A stretch of 64,000 nt of DNA, taken from positions 62,001-126,000 of the forward strand of contig NZ_BNBL01000017.1 of the NCBI RefSeq assembly GCF_014655595.1. The letters are read 5' to 3'. Source of the DNA: Streptomyces griseocarneus. GTDB lineage: Bacteria; Actinomycetota; Actinomycetes; Streptomycetales; Streptomycetaceae. Positions 51,405-59,314 of this stretch are shown in pieces. Position numbers and translations under genes: made by a program. The notes below the pieces were generated by a model. That model was not told the DNA's origin. It did not search any database and was given only the letters and a program-made list of their open reading frames with translations. Within the stretch, counting starts at the first letter, position 1. Each line of letters opens with the position of its first letter.

Positions 51405-51884
51405 CTAGAGCCAGGAGCGGACGATGCGCGGGCTCTCCGAGTAGCACTCGGTGGTGACCTTGTAGAAGTCGGCGTCCGGGTCGTCGAGGAGGGTGAGCGC
51501 CGCGTTCACGACGAGGTTGTCCAGGTCGTCGGCGTAGGGGCGTCCTGTGTGCTCGGCGGCCAGATCGATGCCGTTGTTCACGGCCTGGGAGACCTGCTCG
51601 CGGGTGTACTGCGGCGCGTCGTCGTCGGCGGGGGCGTCGGCGGGTGCCTCCCGGTGATGCTGGTTCTTCACCTCGCCCCATGGCGCGGACGGCGCGTCGA
51701 GGAGCGTCATGACGGCGGTGACGGCCCACGCGAACCGGTCGGCGTAGCTGGAGACGTGCGCCTCGTCGGCCGTCATGGTCGCGCCGTCGTTGATGGCTGT
51801 GCGGACCTGGGCGCGGGAGTACAGCTTGGCTGGGGCGGCGTCGGCGTGGGTACGGCTGCCGGTGGAGGAGTCGAGGATGGTCAC
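51405..51884 (-). CDS. Hypothetical protein with internal duplication
   Basis: 159 aa from GTG 51884. Two repeats of about 50 residues: YSRAQVRTAINDGATMTADE with SYADRFAWAVTAVMTLLD, and YTREQVSQAVNNGIDLAAEH with PYADDLDNLVVNAALTLLD. Each is mostly helical. Unknown function; preceded by leader copy 4. Confidence 0.6.
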   Translation of the reverse strand: MTILDSSTGSRTHADAAPAKLYSRAQVRTAINDGATMTADEAHVSSYADRFAWAVTAVMTLLDAPSAPWGEVKNQHHREAPADAPADDDAPQYTREQVSQAVNNGIDLAAEHTGRPYADDLDNLVVNAALTLLDDPDADFYKVTTECYSESPRIVRSWL

Positions 51885-51914
51885 GGGGTGTCCCTTTCGG
51901 TTGGGGTCTGTGCC

Positions 51915-51935
51915 GGCCCGGTTGCTCTCCGGGCC
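51915..51935 (-). promoter_or_regulatory. AGAGCAA leader hairpin, copy 4
   Basis: GGCCCGG-AGAGCAA-CCGGGCC, 7-bp stem; 30 bases to GTG; downstream GACCCCAACCGAAAGG. Confidence 0.85.
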
Positions 51936-51978
51936 GTGGGCCCCGGCCGGGCGGCCGGGGCGGAGTTCGAGTGGGCGG

Positions 51979-52614
51979 TCAGTCGGCGTCGCGGATGCCG
52001 CGCACGGCGTCGGCGACGCGAGCGGCGACGGCGGGCAGCCCGAAGGCGGAGCTCACGTCCGTCAGGTACGTGCGGCTCTCGCCGCGCAGGTTCGCCCAGA
52101 GGTACAGGTCGCCGTCCTCGTCGACGGCGAGGAGGAAGTTCGCGCCCGGCTCATCCTCGTGCTCGATGCAGGCACCGACGCCCCACGGGGTGGACTCGGC
52201 GTGCCAGTCGGGACCGAGGAGCTGCACGGCGGCGCGGCCGATGTCGGAGACGCTGAACGGGTACTCCGTGCCCGGGGCGGGGTGGTAGCGGCCGTGGTCG
52301 TCGTACGGGAGGGAGGCGGCGTACGCACGCTCGAACGCCTCGATCGCGGCCTGCGCGGTCTGGCGGGCGGTGCGGGTGAGGGCGCGGCGGCCCCGGCGGG
52401 TCGTGGCAGCGGTTTGGACGTCGGCGACGGCGCTGTCGAGCTGGGGGACCACCCTGGCCCAGACGGCCATCCGGGCGCGGGCGGAGGCGTACGCGAGCAT
52501 CCGGTCGAGTCGGGCGGCCAGCTCGGTCGCGGCGTCGCGGCGGCGGGGGAAGGTGGCGTACACGCCGTAGGCGGCGCGGGCGGCAGGGGCGAGCGGGGTG
52601 ACCTCGGTGTTCAT
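51979..52614 (-). CDS. Hypothetical element protein
   Basis: 211 aa. N-terminal half helical (ELAARLDRMLAYASARARMA), C-terminal half beta-rich (EPGANFLLAVDEDGDLYLWA). Unknown. ATG 52614 follows leader copy 5. Confidence 0.55.
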   Translation of the reverse strand: MNTEVTPLAPAARAAYGVYATFPRRRDAATELAARLDRMLAYASARARMAVWARVVPQLDSAVADVQTAATTRRGRRALTRTARQTAQAAIEAFERAYAASLPYDDHGRYHPAPGTEYPFSVSDIGRAAVQLLGPDWHAESTPWGVGACIEHEDEPGANFLLAVDEDGDLYLWANLRGESRTYLTDVSSAFGLPAVAARVADAVRGIRDAD

Positions 52615-52636
52615 CGGGTGGTGCCTTTCGGGTCTG

Positions 52637-52655
52637 GGCCGGTTGCTCTCCGGCC
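52637..52655 (-). promoter_or_regulatory. AGAGCAA leader hairpin, copy 5
   Basis: GGCCGG-AGAGCAA-CCGGCC; 22 bases to ATG; downstream shortened to GACCCGAAAGG. Confidence 0.85.
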
Positions 52656-52697
52656 GGGTGGGGTGTGTCGGGGCGGTGCGCCCGTGGAGCGGGGTGG

Positions 52698-53276
52698 TCA
52701 GTTCGCGGCGTCGCCCTTCGTGTCCGGCGCGGGGGCAGTGGTCGGCTGGTTGCAGGGGCGGCCGTTGTCGACGCGGACGGCCCTGGCGAGCTTCATCAGG
52801 TCGCGCTGGAGGGCTAGGGCGCTGCGGAGCCAGGCGTCCGTGGCGGGCTCGCTGGTGGCCTGCAAGAGCAGTCCGTGAACGTGGGCGAGTCGGTGCCGGA
52901 GGTCAGCCTCCAGCTGGGCGAGCGCGGGGGAAACAGGGTTGAGCGGCGCGAGCGTCGGCAGGGTGACGCAGGTGAGCGGGGCGTCTATGTAGTCCGTGAA
53001 GTTCGCGGGGAACCGGGTGTCCGGGTGGAGCCGTGCGATTTCGCGGGCGTCGCTCAGCGCCTCGGCGGCGTCGGTGAAGCACGCGTACGTGGTGCTGTCG
53101 GGCGTGTATCGCTCGAACGCCTCGGCTGCCCGGTCCAGGTGGGAGGCGATGAAGCGGAGCGCGGTGATGGTGGCAGGCGGGGTGAAGCGGTCACGGGCGA
53201 CGTGGGCGATGATGCGGGCGCGCAGGGTGGCGGCCTCGGCGGGGGCGAGCGTGTTGCGTGGGGGGACGGCGTTCAT
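52698..53276 (-). CDS. Hypothetical element protein
   Basis: 192 aa, helical (ALRFIASHLDRAAEAFERYT; LAQLEADLRHRLAHVHGLLL). Lacks the AGAGCAA hairpin although neighbours have it; only CCCAGACACCCCGGAGAAA precedes the ATG. Unknown function. Confidence 0.55.
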   Translation of the reverse strand: MNAVPPRNTLAPAEAATLRARIIAHVARDRFTPPATITALRFIASHLDRAAEAFERYTPDSTTYACFTDAAEALSDAREIARLHPDTRFPANFTDYIDAPLTCVTLPTLAPLNPVSPALAQLEADLRHRLAHVHGLLLQATSEPATDAWLRSALALQRDLMKLARAVRVDNGRPCNQPTTAPAPDTKGDAAN

Positions 53277-53303
53277 GGTGCGTTTCTCCGGGGTGTCTGG
53301 GGG

Positions 53304-53330
53304 GCCGGGGCGCGGAGTGTGCGCCCCGGC
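53304..53330 (-). terminator. Terminator-like hairpin
   Basis: GCCGGGGCGC / GCGCCCCGGC, 10-bp stem, after the gene at 53346. Confidence 0.5.
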
Positions 53331-53345
53331 GAGGGCGTGTGTCCG

Positions 53346-53726
53346 TCAGGCGGCGGAGAGCGCGGCGCGGATGGCCTTGTACTCGGCCTTGCGCGGCTTG
53401 TAGTTCGCGACGATCTGGGCGACCTGTTCGACGGTGTAGCGGTAGGCGGTCACGACGCGGCGGGCGCGGCCTTTGAGGGTGCGGCGGATGCGGACGGCTC
53501 GGCCCCGGATGCCTGCCTTGCGGGCCTGGGTTCGGAGCGCGTCTGCGGCTCCGGCCACCACGTCGAGCGGGGCGCCGGTGGCGATGATGTGGGTGGCCAG
53601 TGAGCGGGGTCCGGTGCGGACGCGGCGGGCGGCGGTGGAGGCGGCGCGGCGTGCGCGGGACTTGGCGCGGTTGGTGCGGGCGCGGTCGCGGAGGAGGGCG
53701 GCGGTGCGGCGGGAGTTCGTGGACAT
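53346..53726 (-). CDS. Very basic small protein
   Basis: 126 aa from ATG 53726. Arg/Ala-rich throughout (RARTNRAKSRARRAASTAAR; RGRAVRIRRTLKGRARRVV), so probably a nucleic-acid-binding protein. Preceded by leader hairpin copy 6 with its own conserved box. Confidence 0.6.
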   Translation of the reverse strand: MSTNSRRTAALLRDRARTNRAKSRARRAASTAARRVRTGPRSLATHIIATGAPLDVVAGAADALRTQARKAGIRGRAVRIRRTLKGRARRVVTAYRYTVEQVAQIVANYKPRKAEYKAIRAALSAA

Positions 53727-53755
53727 CGGGGTCCCCTTTTGAGTTCGGGTCTGTC

Positions 53756-53772
53756 GGCGGTTGCTCTCCGCC
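53756..53772 (-). promoter_or_regulatory. AGAGCAA leader hairpin, copy 6
   Basis: GGCGG-AGAGCAA-CCGCC; 29 bases to ATG; downstream GACCCGAACTCAAAAGG. Confidence 0.85.
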
Positions 53773-53780
53773 AACAAGGA

Positions 53781-53799
53781 AAATACTACAGCACGCGTC
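53781..53799 (-). promoter_or_regulatory. Conserved box GACGCGTGCTGTAGTATTT
   Basis: Identical to the box at 48058-48076, eight bases before hairpin copy 6. Confidence 0.6.
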
Positions 53800-53933
53800 G
53801 CGGTGGGTCTAGTTCGGATGTTGCCAAGGAGCTATAAACAGGCATCTGACAAGGGAAGACGTGCGACCCTCGCGCCTGCCGCGAGGTTGCACGCAATGGC
53901 GTCGGCGACGCGCGCTGTACTTCAACCGGTTGG

Positions 53934-54143
53934 CTAGAACAGGGTGTCGGCCCGGGGTCGCTCGGCCTGGGCCCGGCGGGCGACCGGGCGCACGGGTACG
54001 TCGTCGCTGAACAGGGCAGCGGTGCCGTACGCGTCCGGGGCGGCCGGCACGCGGACCCCGACCCGCGCGGCCCGCTCGTCGACAAGGGCGAGCGGGGCCG
54101 ACTCGTCGAAGTCGCCGCGCCCCATCTGCCCCCAGTCCCTCAC
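53934..54143 (-). CDS. Small hypothetical protein
   Basis: 69 aa from GTG 54143, overlapping the stop of the upstream gene (GTGA). Text such as ALVDERAARVGVRVPAAPDA has coding bias. Unknown. Confidence 0.5.
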   Translation of the reverse strand: MRDWGQMGRGDFDESAPLALVDERAARVGVRVPAAPDAYGTAALFSDDVPVRPVARRAQAERPRADTLF

Positions 54144-54790
54144 CGGCTTCCCTCCGCCTGCTGCGTGGCGTTCAAGTCGATGACGGCCATGTACCCAGCC
54201 TCGTCCGTGACCTCCATCTCCGGCGGCCACCCGTCGGTGGCGTAGCTCTTGAGCTGTTCGTAGGCGAGCTGTGCCGCCTCCTGCGGGCTGGACGCCTCGA
54301 AGTCGGCGGACCACATCACGCCGTACGTACGCACGGGGGCCCTGGTGGCCTCCTCGACGGCTGCGACGACGTCGGCGAGGATCACGGCCACAGGTCGGTT
54401 GCGCAGCTCGATGGCGCACGGCTCGTCGTCCTCGCCGCTCTCACCGCGCTCGGAGGGGGCCAGGCACACGAACCGCCACCCCACGTCCGCCACACGGCCG
54501 TGGTCGGCGAGCGTCCAGCGGTCGATGTCGTCGCACTCCTCGCACCCCTCGCACGGGCAGTCCCGCAACGCGTGCGGGTCGGCACGGTACGGGGTGGGGA
54601 CGTGCTCCGCCCGTCGGGTGCCGCTCTCGTCGGAGAAGACGGCGAGCACGAGGTCACCGGCCTTCACCTCATGGGCGTGGACGGCCACGGCCTGGTCGAG
54701 GGTGAGCCCGTGCGGCAGGGGCGGGAAGTCCGGATCGATCGGCCGGTCGGTGAGGTGGAGGGTTTCGGAGTCGAAGGGCAGGGTGCGCAT
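54140..54790 (-). CDS. Hypothetical protein with CxxC motifs
   Basis: 216 aa from ATG 54790 (GGAAGGA upstream). DCPCEGCEECDDIDRWTLAD may bind zinc. Acidic overall. Upstream sequence has a terminator-like hairpin but no AGAGCAA hairpin. Unknown. Confidence 0.55.
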   Translation of the reverse strand: MRTLPFDSETLHLTDRPIDPDFPPLPHGLTLDQAVAVHAHEVKAGDLVLAVFSDESGTRRAEHVPTPYRADPHALRDCPCEGCEECDDIDRWTLADHGRVADVGWRFVCLAPSERGESGEDDEPCAIELRNRPVAVILADVVAAVEEATRAPVRTYGVMWSADFEASSPQEAAQLAYEQLKSYATDGWPPEMEVTDEAGYMAVIDLNATQQAEGSR

Positions 54791-54831
54791 GACGGGTCCT
54801 TCCGGGGCGGGCGAGGAACTGGCGGGCTGGT

Positions 54832-54859
54832 CGGGGCGCAGCGGCGCGGCTGCGCCCCG
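54832..54859 (-). terminator. Terminator-like hairpin
   Basis: CGGGGCGCAG / CTGCGCCCCG, 10-bp stem, after the gene at 54871. Confidence 0.5.
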
Positions 54860-54870
54860 GCGGCGGGCGG

Positions 54871-55452
54871 TCAGTGGTGCTCGCGCCGATCGGCGTCGAG
54901 GGCGCGCAGTGCCTCCGGGAACCCCGGGGTGCCGGGCTTCTCCTCGAGGTCGCGGATCCGGGCGCGCCCGTCAGGGTTGTCGGCGCGGGAGCCGTCCGCG
55001 TTGGTCCAGCCGTACGGGGGACGGCTCGCTACCGTCACGCACAGGTCGACGGCGGCGCCTGCGCCCTTGCACTCGTCGGCGACGATGCGGGTGCCGCAGA
55101 CGCGGTTGCCCATGGTGTGGCAGTCCCAGCCGCTCTCATCCTCGTCGATCCGGCCGTTGCGGTTGTCGTCGCCGAGGGCGTCCGCGCGGCCGTCGGTGAA
55201 GCCGTCGTTGAACGCAGTCACGATCTCGTCCGGGGTGGGCTTGGCGCCCGGGTCCGTGCCGGTACAAGAGCCGAAGAGGCCGGGGCTGCCGCGCCATTCG
55301 ACGCCGAAGGAGCAGCCGGGCGTGCCGAAGGTGGCTCCGGCGTTCTGCCCGTCGTAGGTGTGGCCGAAGGTGGCGAGGGCGGCGGTGGCCAGTCCGGCGG
55401 TGAGGAGCACGGCGGGGCGAGGCCGGCGGGTGGGCAGGCGCAGTCTGCGCAT
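54871..55452 (-). CDS. Exported protein with Ca-binding-like loop
   Basis: 193 aa. Basic start then hydrophobic segment (PAVLLTAGLATAALATFG), a probable signal peptide. GDDNRNGRIDEDESGWDC resembles an EF-hand-type loop (D-x-N-x-NG-x-I-D-x-D-E), and several Cys could form disulphides. ATG 55452 follows leader copy 7. Function unknown. Confidence 0.55.
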   Translation of the reverse strand: MRRLRLPTRRPRPAVLLTAGLATAALATFGHTYDGQNAGATFGTPGCSFGVEWRGSPGLFGSCTGTDPGAKPTPDEIVTAFNDGFTDGRADALGDDNRNGRIDEDESGWDCHTMGNRVCGTRIVADECKGAGAAVDLCVTVASRPPYGWTNADGSRADNPDGRARIRDLEEKPGTPGFPEALRALDADRREHH

Positions 55453-55481
55453 GACGAAGTCCCTTTCGGTTCGGGTCTGTC

Positions 55482-55502
55482 GGCCCGGTTGCTCTCCGGG
55501 CC
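55482..55502 (-). promoter_or_regulatory. AGAGCAA leader hairpin, copy 7
   Basis: GGCCCGG-AGAGCAA-CCGGGCC; 29 bases to ATG; downstream GACCCGAACCGAAAGG. Confidence 0.85.
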
Positions 55503-55530
55503 GGTGGCGCTATGAGAACGCTACACACTC

Positions 55531-55550
55531 CGAATAAAAAAGTACAGGGC
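55531..55550 (-). promoter_or_regulatory. Diverged CTGTACTTTTTTA box
   Basis: GCCCTGTACTTTTTTA, related to the conserved box, 28 bases before hairpin copy 7. Confidence 0.35.
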
Positions 55551-55624
55551 GCATCACGAACGGTGGTCTGGGGCGCCATGCATGCGGGGTGAAGTGGAAT
55601 TTCTGGAGGGGCCCCCAGCGATGC

Positions 55625-55643
55625 GACGCGTGCTGTACTATTT
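55625..55643 (+). promoter_or_regulatory. Conserved box GACGCGTGCTGTACTATTT
   Basis: Plus-strand copy, seven bases before a degenerate hairpin (55651-55666, GGCG / CGCC) and 27 before hairpin copy 8. Confidence 0.6.
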
Positions 55644-55670
55644 AGGTGTTGGCGGGAAGCAGCGCCGACA

Positions 55671-55689
55671 GCCCGGAGAGCAACCGGGC
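55671..55689 (+). promoter_or_regulatory. AGAGCAA leader hairpin, copy 8
   Basis: GCCCGG-AGAGCAA-CCGGGC; 26 bases to ATG; downstream GACCCGAACCGAAAGG. Confidence 0.85.
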
Positions 55690-55715
55690 GCAGACCCGAA
55701 CCGAAAGGGACATCC

Positions 55716-56135
55716 ATGTCCGTCACCCTGGCCAAGGCACCGCGCTCCTTCACCGTCCTCATGCAGGACGGCACTGTGCACGGCGTACTCCTCACCCCCG
55801 ACACCCAGGAAGACCGCGATCTCCTGCACTTCAACGCGCACTGGGGTGACTGCCTCGACTTGTTCGAGGTGACCGCCATCGACGGCTACGCCGCGAGCAT
55901 CCAAGCCATCGCCGCCCACGACCGGGCCACCGCCATCGAGGACTACATGGACCGCGTCGGCGTCAGCTACAGCGCGGCCCGAACTGTCTACCGGGACTGC
56001 CGCACATGGGCCCGCGCCCTGACCCCCGAAGGCCGCGCCTCCTGGCTCAGCAACGTGCTCAAGAGCTACGCGCCCCTCAAGCACTTTGCGCTCATCGAGG
56101 CCATGCGCGAGTTCGGCGAGCCCACCACCGCCTGA
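55716..56135 (+). CDS. Hypothetical protein, paralogue of 56839 gene
   Basis: 139 aa. N-terminus VTLAKAPRSFTVLMQDGTVH matches VSLDKAVRTFTVIHQRGKVF of the protein at 56839; the rest diverges. Helical C-terminus (KSYAPLKHFALIEAMREFGE). First gene of the plus-strand series, with leader copy 8. Unknown. Confidence 0.55.
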   Translation: MSVTLAKAPRSFTVLMQDGTVHGVLLTPDTQEDRDLLHFNAHWGDCLDLFEVTAIDGYAASIQAIAAHDRATAIEDYMDRVGVSYSAARTVYRDCRTWARALTPEGRASWLSNVLKSYAPLKHFALIEAMREFGEPTTA

Positions 56136-56146
56136 CGGGCCGCACC

Positions 56147-56166
56147 GCCCGCCGGGGGAGGCGGGC
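56147..56166 (+). terminator. Terminator-like hairpin
   Basis: GCCCGCC-ggggga-GGCGGGC, 7-bp stem, just after the preceding gene. Confidence 0.45.
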
Positions 56167-56344
56167 TGTACACCCCGCCCCCGTTGGGCCCGGTGCCGGC
56201 GCCGCACACCGAGGCCACACCAGTCACATCAACCCCAACAACGCAAAGCAGCGTGAAGCAACGCGCTCTTACGCGTGCGCGCGCGTAGAGGTCTCTCAAA
56301 ACTCGCGAAATTCCGTCTGCTCTCCCTTGGAAGGACCCGTTCTG

Positions 56345-56764
56345 ATGACCGCACCGACTGCCGCTGTCGACCTGACTCCGGAGCAGATCACTGTCCCGCT
56401 CGACACCTGGGACCGGCCCGTCGTTGTGCTGCCCGACGACGTCGCCGCGCGGATGGCCGCCTCCTCCCGCACGGACGTGAAGAACTACGGCTACTGCCAC
56501 TTCGAATCCCGCCGCTTCTCGCCCGACTCGTACGAGACGCGTGCAATCCAGACCATTTTCGAGTCGGTGCTCGCCGCTCATCCCGACGAGCAGGGCCTTG
56601 GCCAGTACGAGCGGTACGGCACCGGCTACTTCTACGGCTACATCGTTGGCACGTCCGGCTGGGACGCCTCGGCCCGGACGTGGAGGGACTACGAGAACAC
56701 TCAGCACCTCCACGTGGACGGCATCCACCTGCGCCACGACGGGCGTAGCCACTTCGGCTCCTGA
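56345..56764 (+). CDS. Hypothetical element protein
   Basis: 139 aa. YGYCHFESRRFSPDSYETRA and TWRDYENTQHLHVDGIHLRH are conspicuous His/Tyr-rich segments but match no family I know. GGAAGGA lies upstream of ATG 56345. Confidence 0.5.
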   Translation: MTAPTAAVDLTPEQITVPLDTWDRPVVVLPDDVAARMAASSRTDVKNYGYCHFESRRFSPDSYETRAIQTIFESVLAAHPDEQGLGQYERYGTGYFYGYIVGTSGWDASARTWRDYENTQHLHVDGIHLRHDGRSHFGS

Positions 56765-56838
56765 TCACGCCCCGGCGCTCGTTTCCTCGGCGGGCGCCCC
56801 TCCCCCTCATGCTCCCCATCCGGAAGGACTACTTCACC

Positions 56839-57327
56839 ATGCCCGTTTCGCTCGACAAGGCCGTCCGTACGTTCACCGTCATCCACCAGCGTGGGAAGGT
56901 CTTCCACGTCGTCCCGGGCCGCGCCATGCTCCAGCCGGACGGCTCGCTGGGCCCGTACGCAGAGGCGTGGCAGGACATGTTCGCCCGCCGCCTGACGCCC
57001 ACGACGGTCGAGGCCGTCGACCGATGGGCAGCCGTGCGCGCGGCGGCCGAGGAGATCGGTCCGTACATCAGCGAGCGGGATTGGATGCTCAGCCGGATCG
57101 ACATCTTCGCGCTCAACCGGTCGGCGGACCCTCACCTGCCCATCCGGGAACGCGCTCTTGTCGTCGACGTCGTTCTGGAGTCCGCGTTCACGCCCGTGGT
57201 CGACCCGACCGGCGCCCCGATCGTGTGGGAGGACGCATCGGCTGAGGAGCGCCGTGCGTGGCTCGACGATCAGCCGACGGGCGTTCTCCTGCGCTGGTAC
57301 CGCCACATCCGGCAGATCCACCACTGA
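56839..57327 (+). CDS. Hypothetical protein, paralogue of 55716 gene
   Basis: 162 aa from ATG 56839 (GGAAGGA upstream). Shares the N-terminal pattern M-x-V-x-L-x-KA-x-R-x-FTV with 55716 and otherwise differs (ALNRSADPHLPIRERALVVD). Unknown. Confidence 0.5.
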   Translation: MPVSLDKAVRTFTVIHQRGKVFHVVPGRAMLQPDGSLGPYAEAWQDMFARRLTPTTVEAVDRWAAVRAAAEEIGPYISERDWMLSRIDIFALNRSADPHLPIRERALVVDVVLESAFTPVVDPTGAPIVWEDASAEERRAWLDDQPTGVLLRWYRHIRQIHH

Positions 57328-57489
57328 CCCGCTGAATGCCGGCCCGCCCGACCCCTGGCCGGGGGCGAGTGTCGGCCACCTTGCCCAGTTCTCCCCGCGC
57401 GCTGTCAGTGACCGCCCATAGGCTCTCTGACCTGCGTGCGGGGCCCTTCCGACCGGTCTGGTCACTCGCCAGGCCCCCACGAGGTTCCG

Positions 57490-59036
57490 TTGAATACACC
57501 TGCCAGCACACTCGCCCATCGTTCCGTGTTCGCCGTGCCCGATACGGAGACGCTGCTTGACACCGTCCGCGGGGTATCGGGGGCGTGGCTGAGGAAGAAG
57601 TTCCCGCGCACGGCCGTGCAGCTTGGCACCGGGCAGCACGCGCTCGACGAGTCGTCCCTGCTGATGTCGCAGGCCGCGTACGACGACAACGGCGCCGAGT
57701 ACGCCACCCGTATCCAGCTCCGCGAGGACAAGGCGGAGGCGACCTGGCGCACCACGGTGACGGCAGTCCGCTCCACCACGGGCGGCACGGTGAGCGTTGA
57801 CCTGGAGTGCTTCCCGAACAGCGCACAGCCCTTCCGCACCAGCAAGCCCCGGCTCATCCGCGAACTGGTGGCGGAGCTGGAGCCGCGCGACGGCATGTCA
57901 AGGCTGAGCATCAACGCGCTGCGCGTCACCCACGACCGCGTGCACTCCCTTGTCGACGTGCTGTGCGATCCCGAACGGCAGATGCCCACGGTCGTCGCCG
58001 CACGGCCCATGCAGCCCGATCCACTGTGGTCGGAGCGCGTGGCCGGCATGATGCGGCAGCTCGCCGGGGACGCGTCCACGTACCTGCTGTGGGACCTGGC
58101 CACGGTCGACGCCTTCCGGGAGGCGCTCGGCCACGACCACCGTGTCGGCCCTGGCTGCGTGCGGACGTTCCTGCCGTTGGTCGATCCGGCCTGGGCGCCG
58201 GATGCGGCCGTCACCGGCTCATGGGGTCCGGACGGTGGACCGATCCGACGGACCAGACGTGGCGCGGTGTCGCCCGCCGCGTGCACGCGCTCGCCCTGGA
58301 GCGTCCCCTGCCCCGGCAGCTCTCCGCCGTGGCGTTCCCCGACCGCATCGCCGAGCAGCACCGGCAGGAACGCCGGGAGTCCATGGACAAGGCGCGTCTC
58401 CTCACGGCCGTACCGGCGCAGCGGACGGGCGAGCACGACGAGGAGCTACGCGCCGAGGTGACCCTGTTGAACGGTCTGTTGGAGCAGGCCGACAAGGAGC
58501 TATCGGAGCTGGGGCGGACCGTCGAGTTGGCCGAGCGGACGAACACGTCGATGCAGGAACAGCTCCAGGTCGTCATCGCCGAGCGAGACAAGGAGCTTGA
58601 GGATCATCTGACGACGCTGGACACGTTGCAGCAGGTGCGCGCTGAGGCGGACCGGCTCCGGCTTCTGCTGCTGCGCCAGGGCCACTCGAAAGAGGTTGCC
58701 GAGGCCGTGAAGAGCTTGCCGGGCATCCCGTCGTCGTTCGAGGAGCTGTGGGAGCGCCTGGGGGAGCTCGAGCACCTGACGGTGACCGCGGACCGGCGGA
58801 TAGCGTTCGGGCTCGACGAGCACCCGATGTCGCGCACCTGGGCGGCGAAGGGCTGGACGGCGATGGTGTCGCTCGACTCGTATGCCGCGGCGGCGCACCT
58901 GAAGCTCGCCGTGCGGGGCCGGATCGCGCCGCGGGTGTACTTCCTGGATGACGTGAAGGGGGCGCGGGGCGGGAGCGCCGGCCGTCTGGTCGTCGGGTAC
59001 ATCGGGCCGCATCTGACCAGCATGATGACCAACTAG
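57490..59036 (+). pseudogene. Coiled-coil protein gene, frameshifted
   Basis: Starts at TTG 57490 with GAGG five bases upstream. First frame runs about 250 residues (FAVPDTETLLDTVRGVSGAW; TYLLWDLATVDAFREALGHD) to about 58,230. Coding continues one frame over: WTDPTDQTWRGVARRVHALA, then a coiled coil (LLEQADKELSELGRTVELAE) and the end KLAVRGRIAPRVYFLDDVKG ... VVGYIGPHLTSMMTN. One base is missing relative to a single frame. Intact length would be about 515 aa. The ending is one I associate with a set of uncharacterised Streptomyces proteins; function unknown. Confidence 0.55.
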
Positions 59037-59118
59037 GCGGGGCGCCCCGCTTCGGCCCAGCGCACGGCGCGGCGGGAGCGAGTAGGTCCAATATTCCGGG
59101 GACCAGTACCACCCGAGT

Positions 59119-59137
59119 GACGCACGCTGTAGTATTT
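59119..59137 (+). promoter_or_regulatory. Conserved box GACGCACGCTGTAGTATTT
   Basis: Eight bases before hairpin copy 9. Confidence 0.6.
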
Positions 59138-59145
59138 TAGGTGTT

Positions 59146-59162
59146 GGCGGAGAGCAACCGCC
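59146..59162 (+). promoter_or_regulatory. AGAGCAA leader hairpin, copy 9 (its gene is lost)
   Basis: GGCGG-AGAGCAA-CCGCC with GACCCAAACCGAAAGG and ATG at 59191, but the frame runs straight into a tRNA 3' end, so the native gene is gone. Confidence 0.8.
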
Positions 59163-59202
59163 GCAGACCCAAACCGAAAGGCCCAGCGCCATGACAGCGC
59201 TT

Positions 59203-59231
59203 GGCCGCAGGTTCGAGTCCTGCCGGGGGCG
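59203..59231 (+). tRNA. 3' end of a tRNA gene (tRNA-Arg-like), probable att site
   Basis: T arm GCAGG-TTCGAGT-CCTGC at 59207-59223, then 3' acceptor strand CGGGGGC and discriminator G. No D arm, anticodon arm or 5' acceptor upstream, where the leader copy 9 sits instead. The acceptor would pair with GCCCCCG, as in actinobacterial tRNA-Arg. A truncated integrase lies 190 bases away, so this is best read as an attachment-site copy. Confidence 0.72.
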
Positions 59232-59246
59232 CTCTCCCCATCGTGC

Positions 59247-59273
59247 ACGCCCCCTTCCGGGAGGGGCGTTTTT
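59247..59273 (+). terminator. Rho-independent terminator of the tRNA
   Basis: ACGCCCC / GGGGCGT stem followed by T5, 15 bases after the tRNA end. Confidence 0.75.
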
Positions 59274-59314
59274 GCTGGTCAGGGGCATGTTCGGGGGCGT
59301 CGTCAAATCGGAGA

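Noticed and set aside
49760..51457. 565-codon plus-strand frame
   Set aside because: Antisense to two minus-strand genes with proper leaders and starts.
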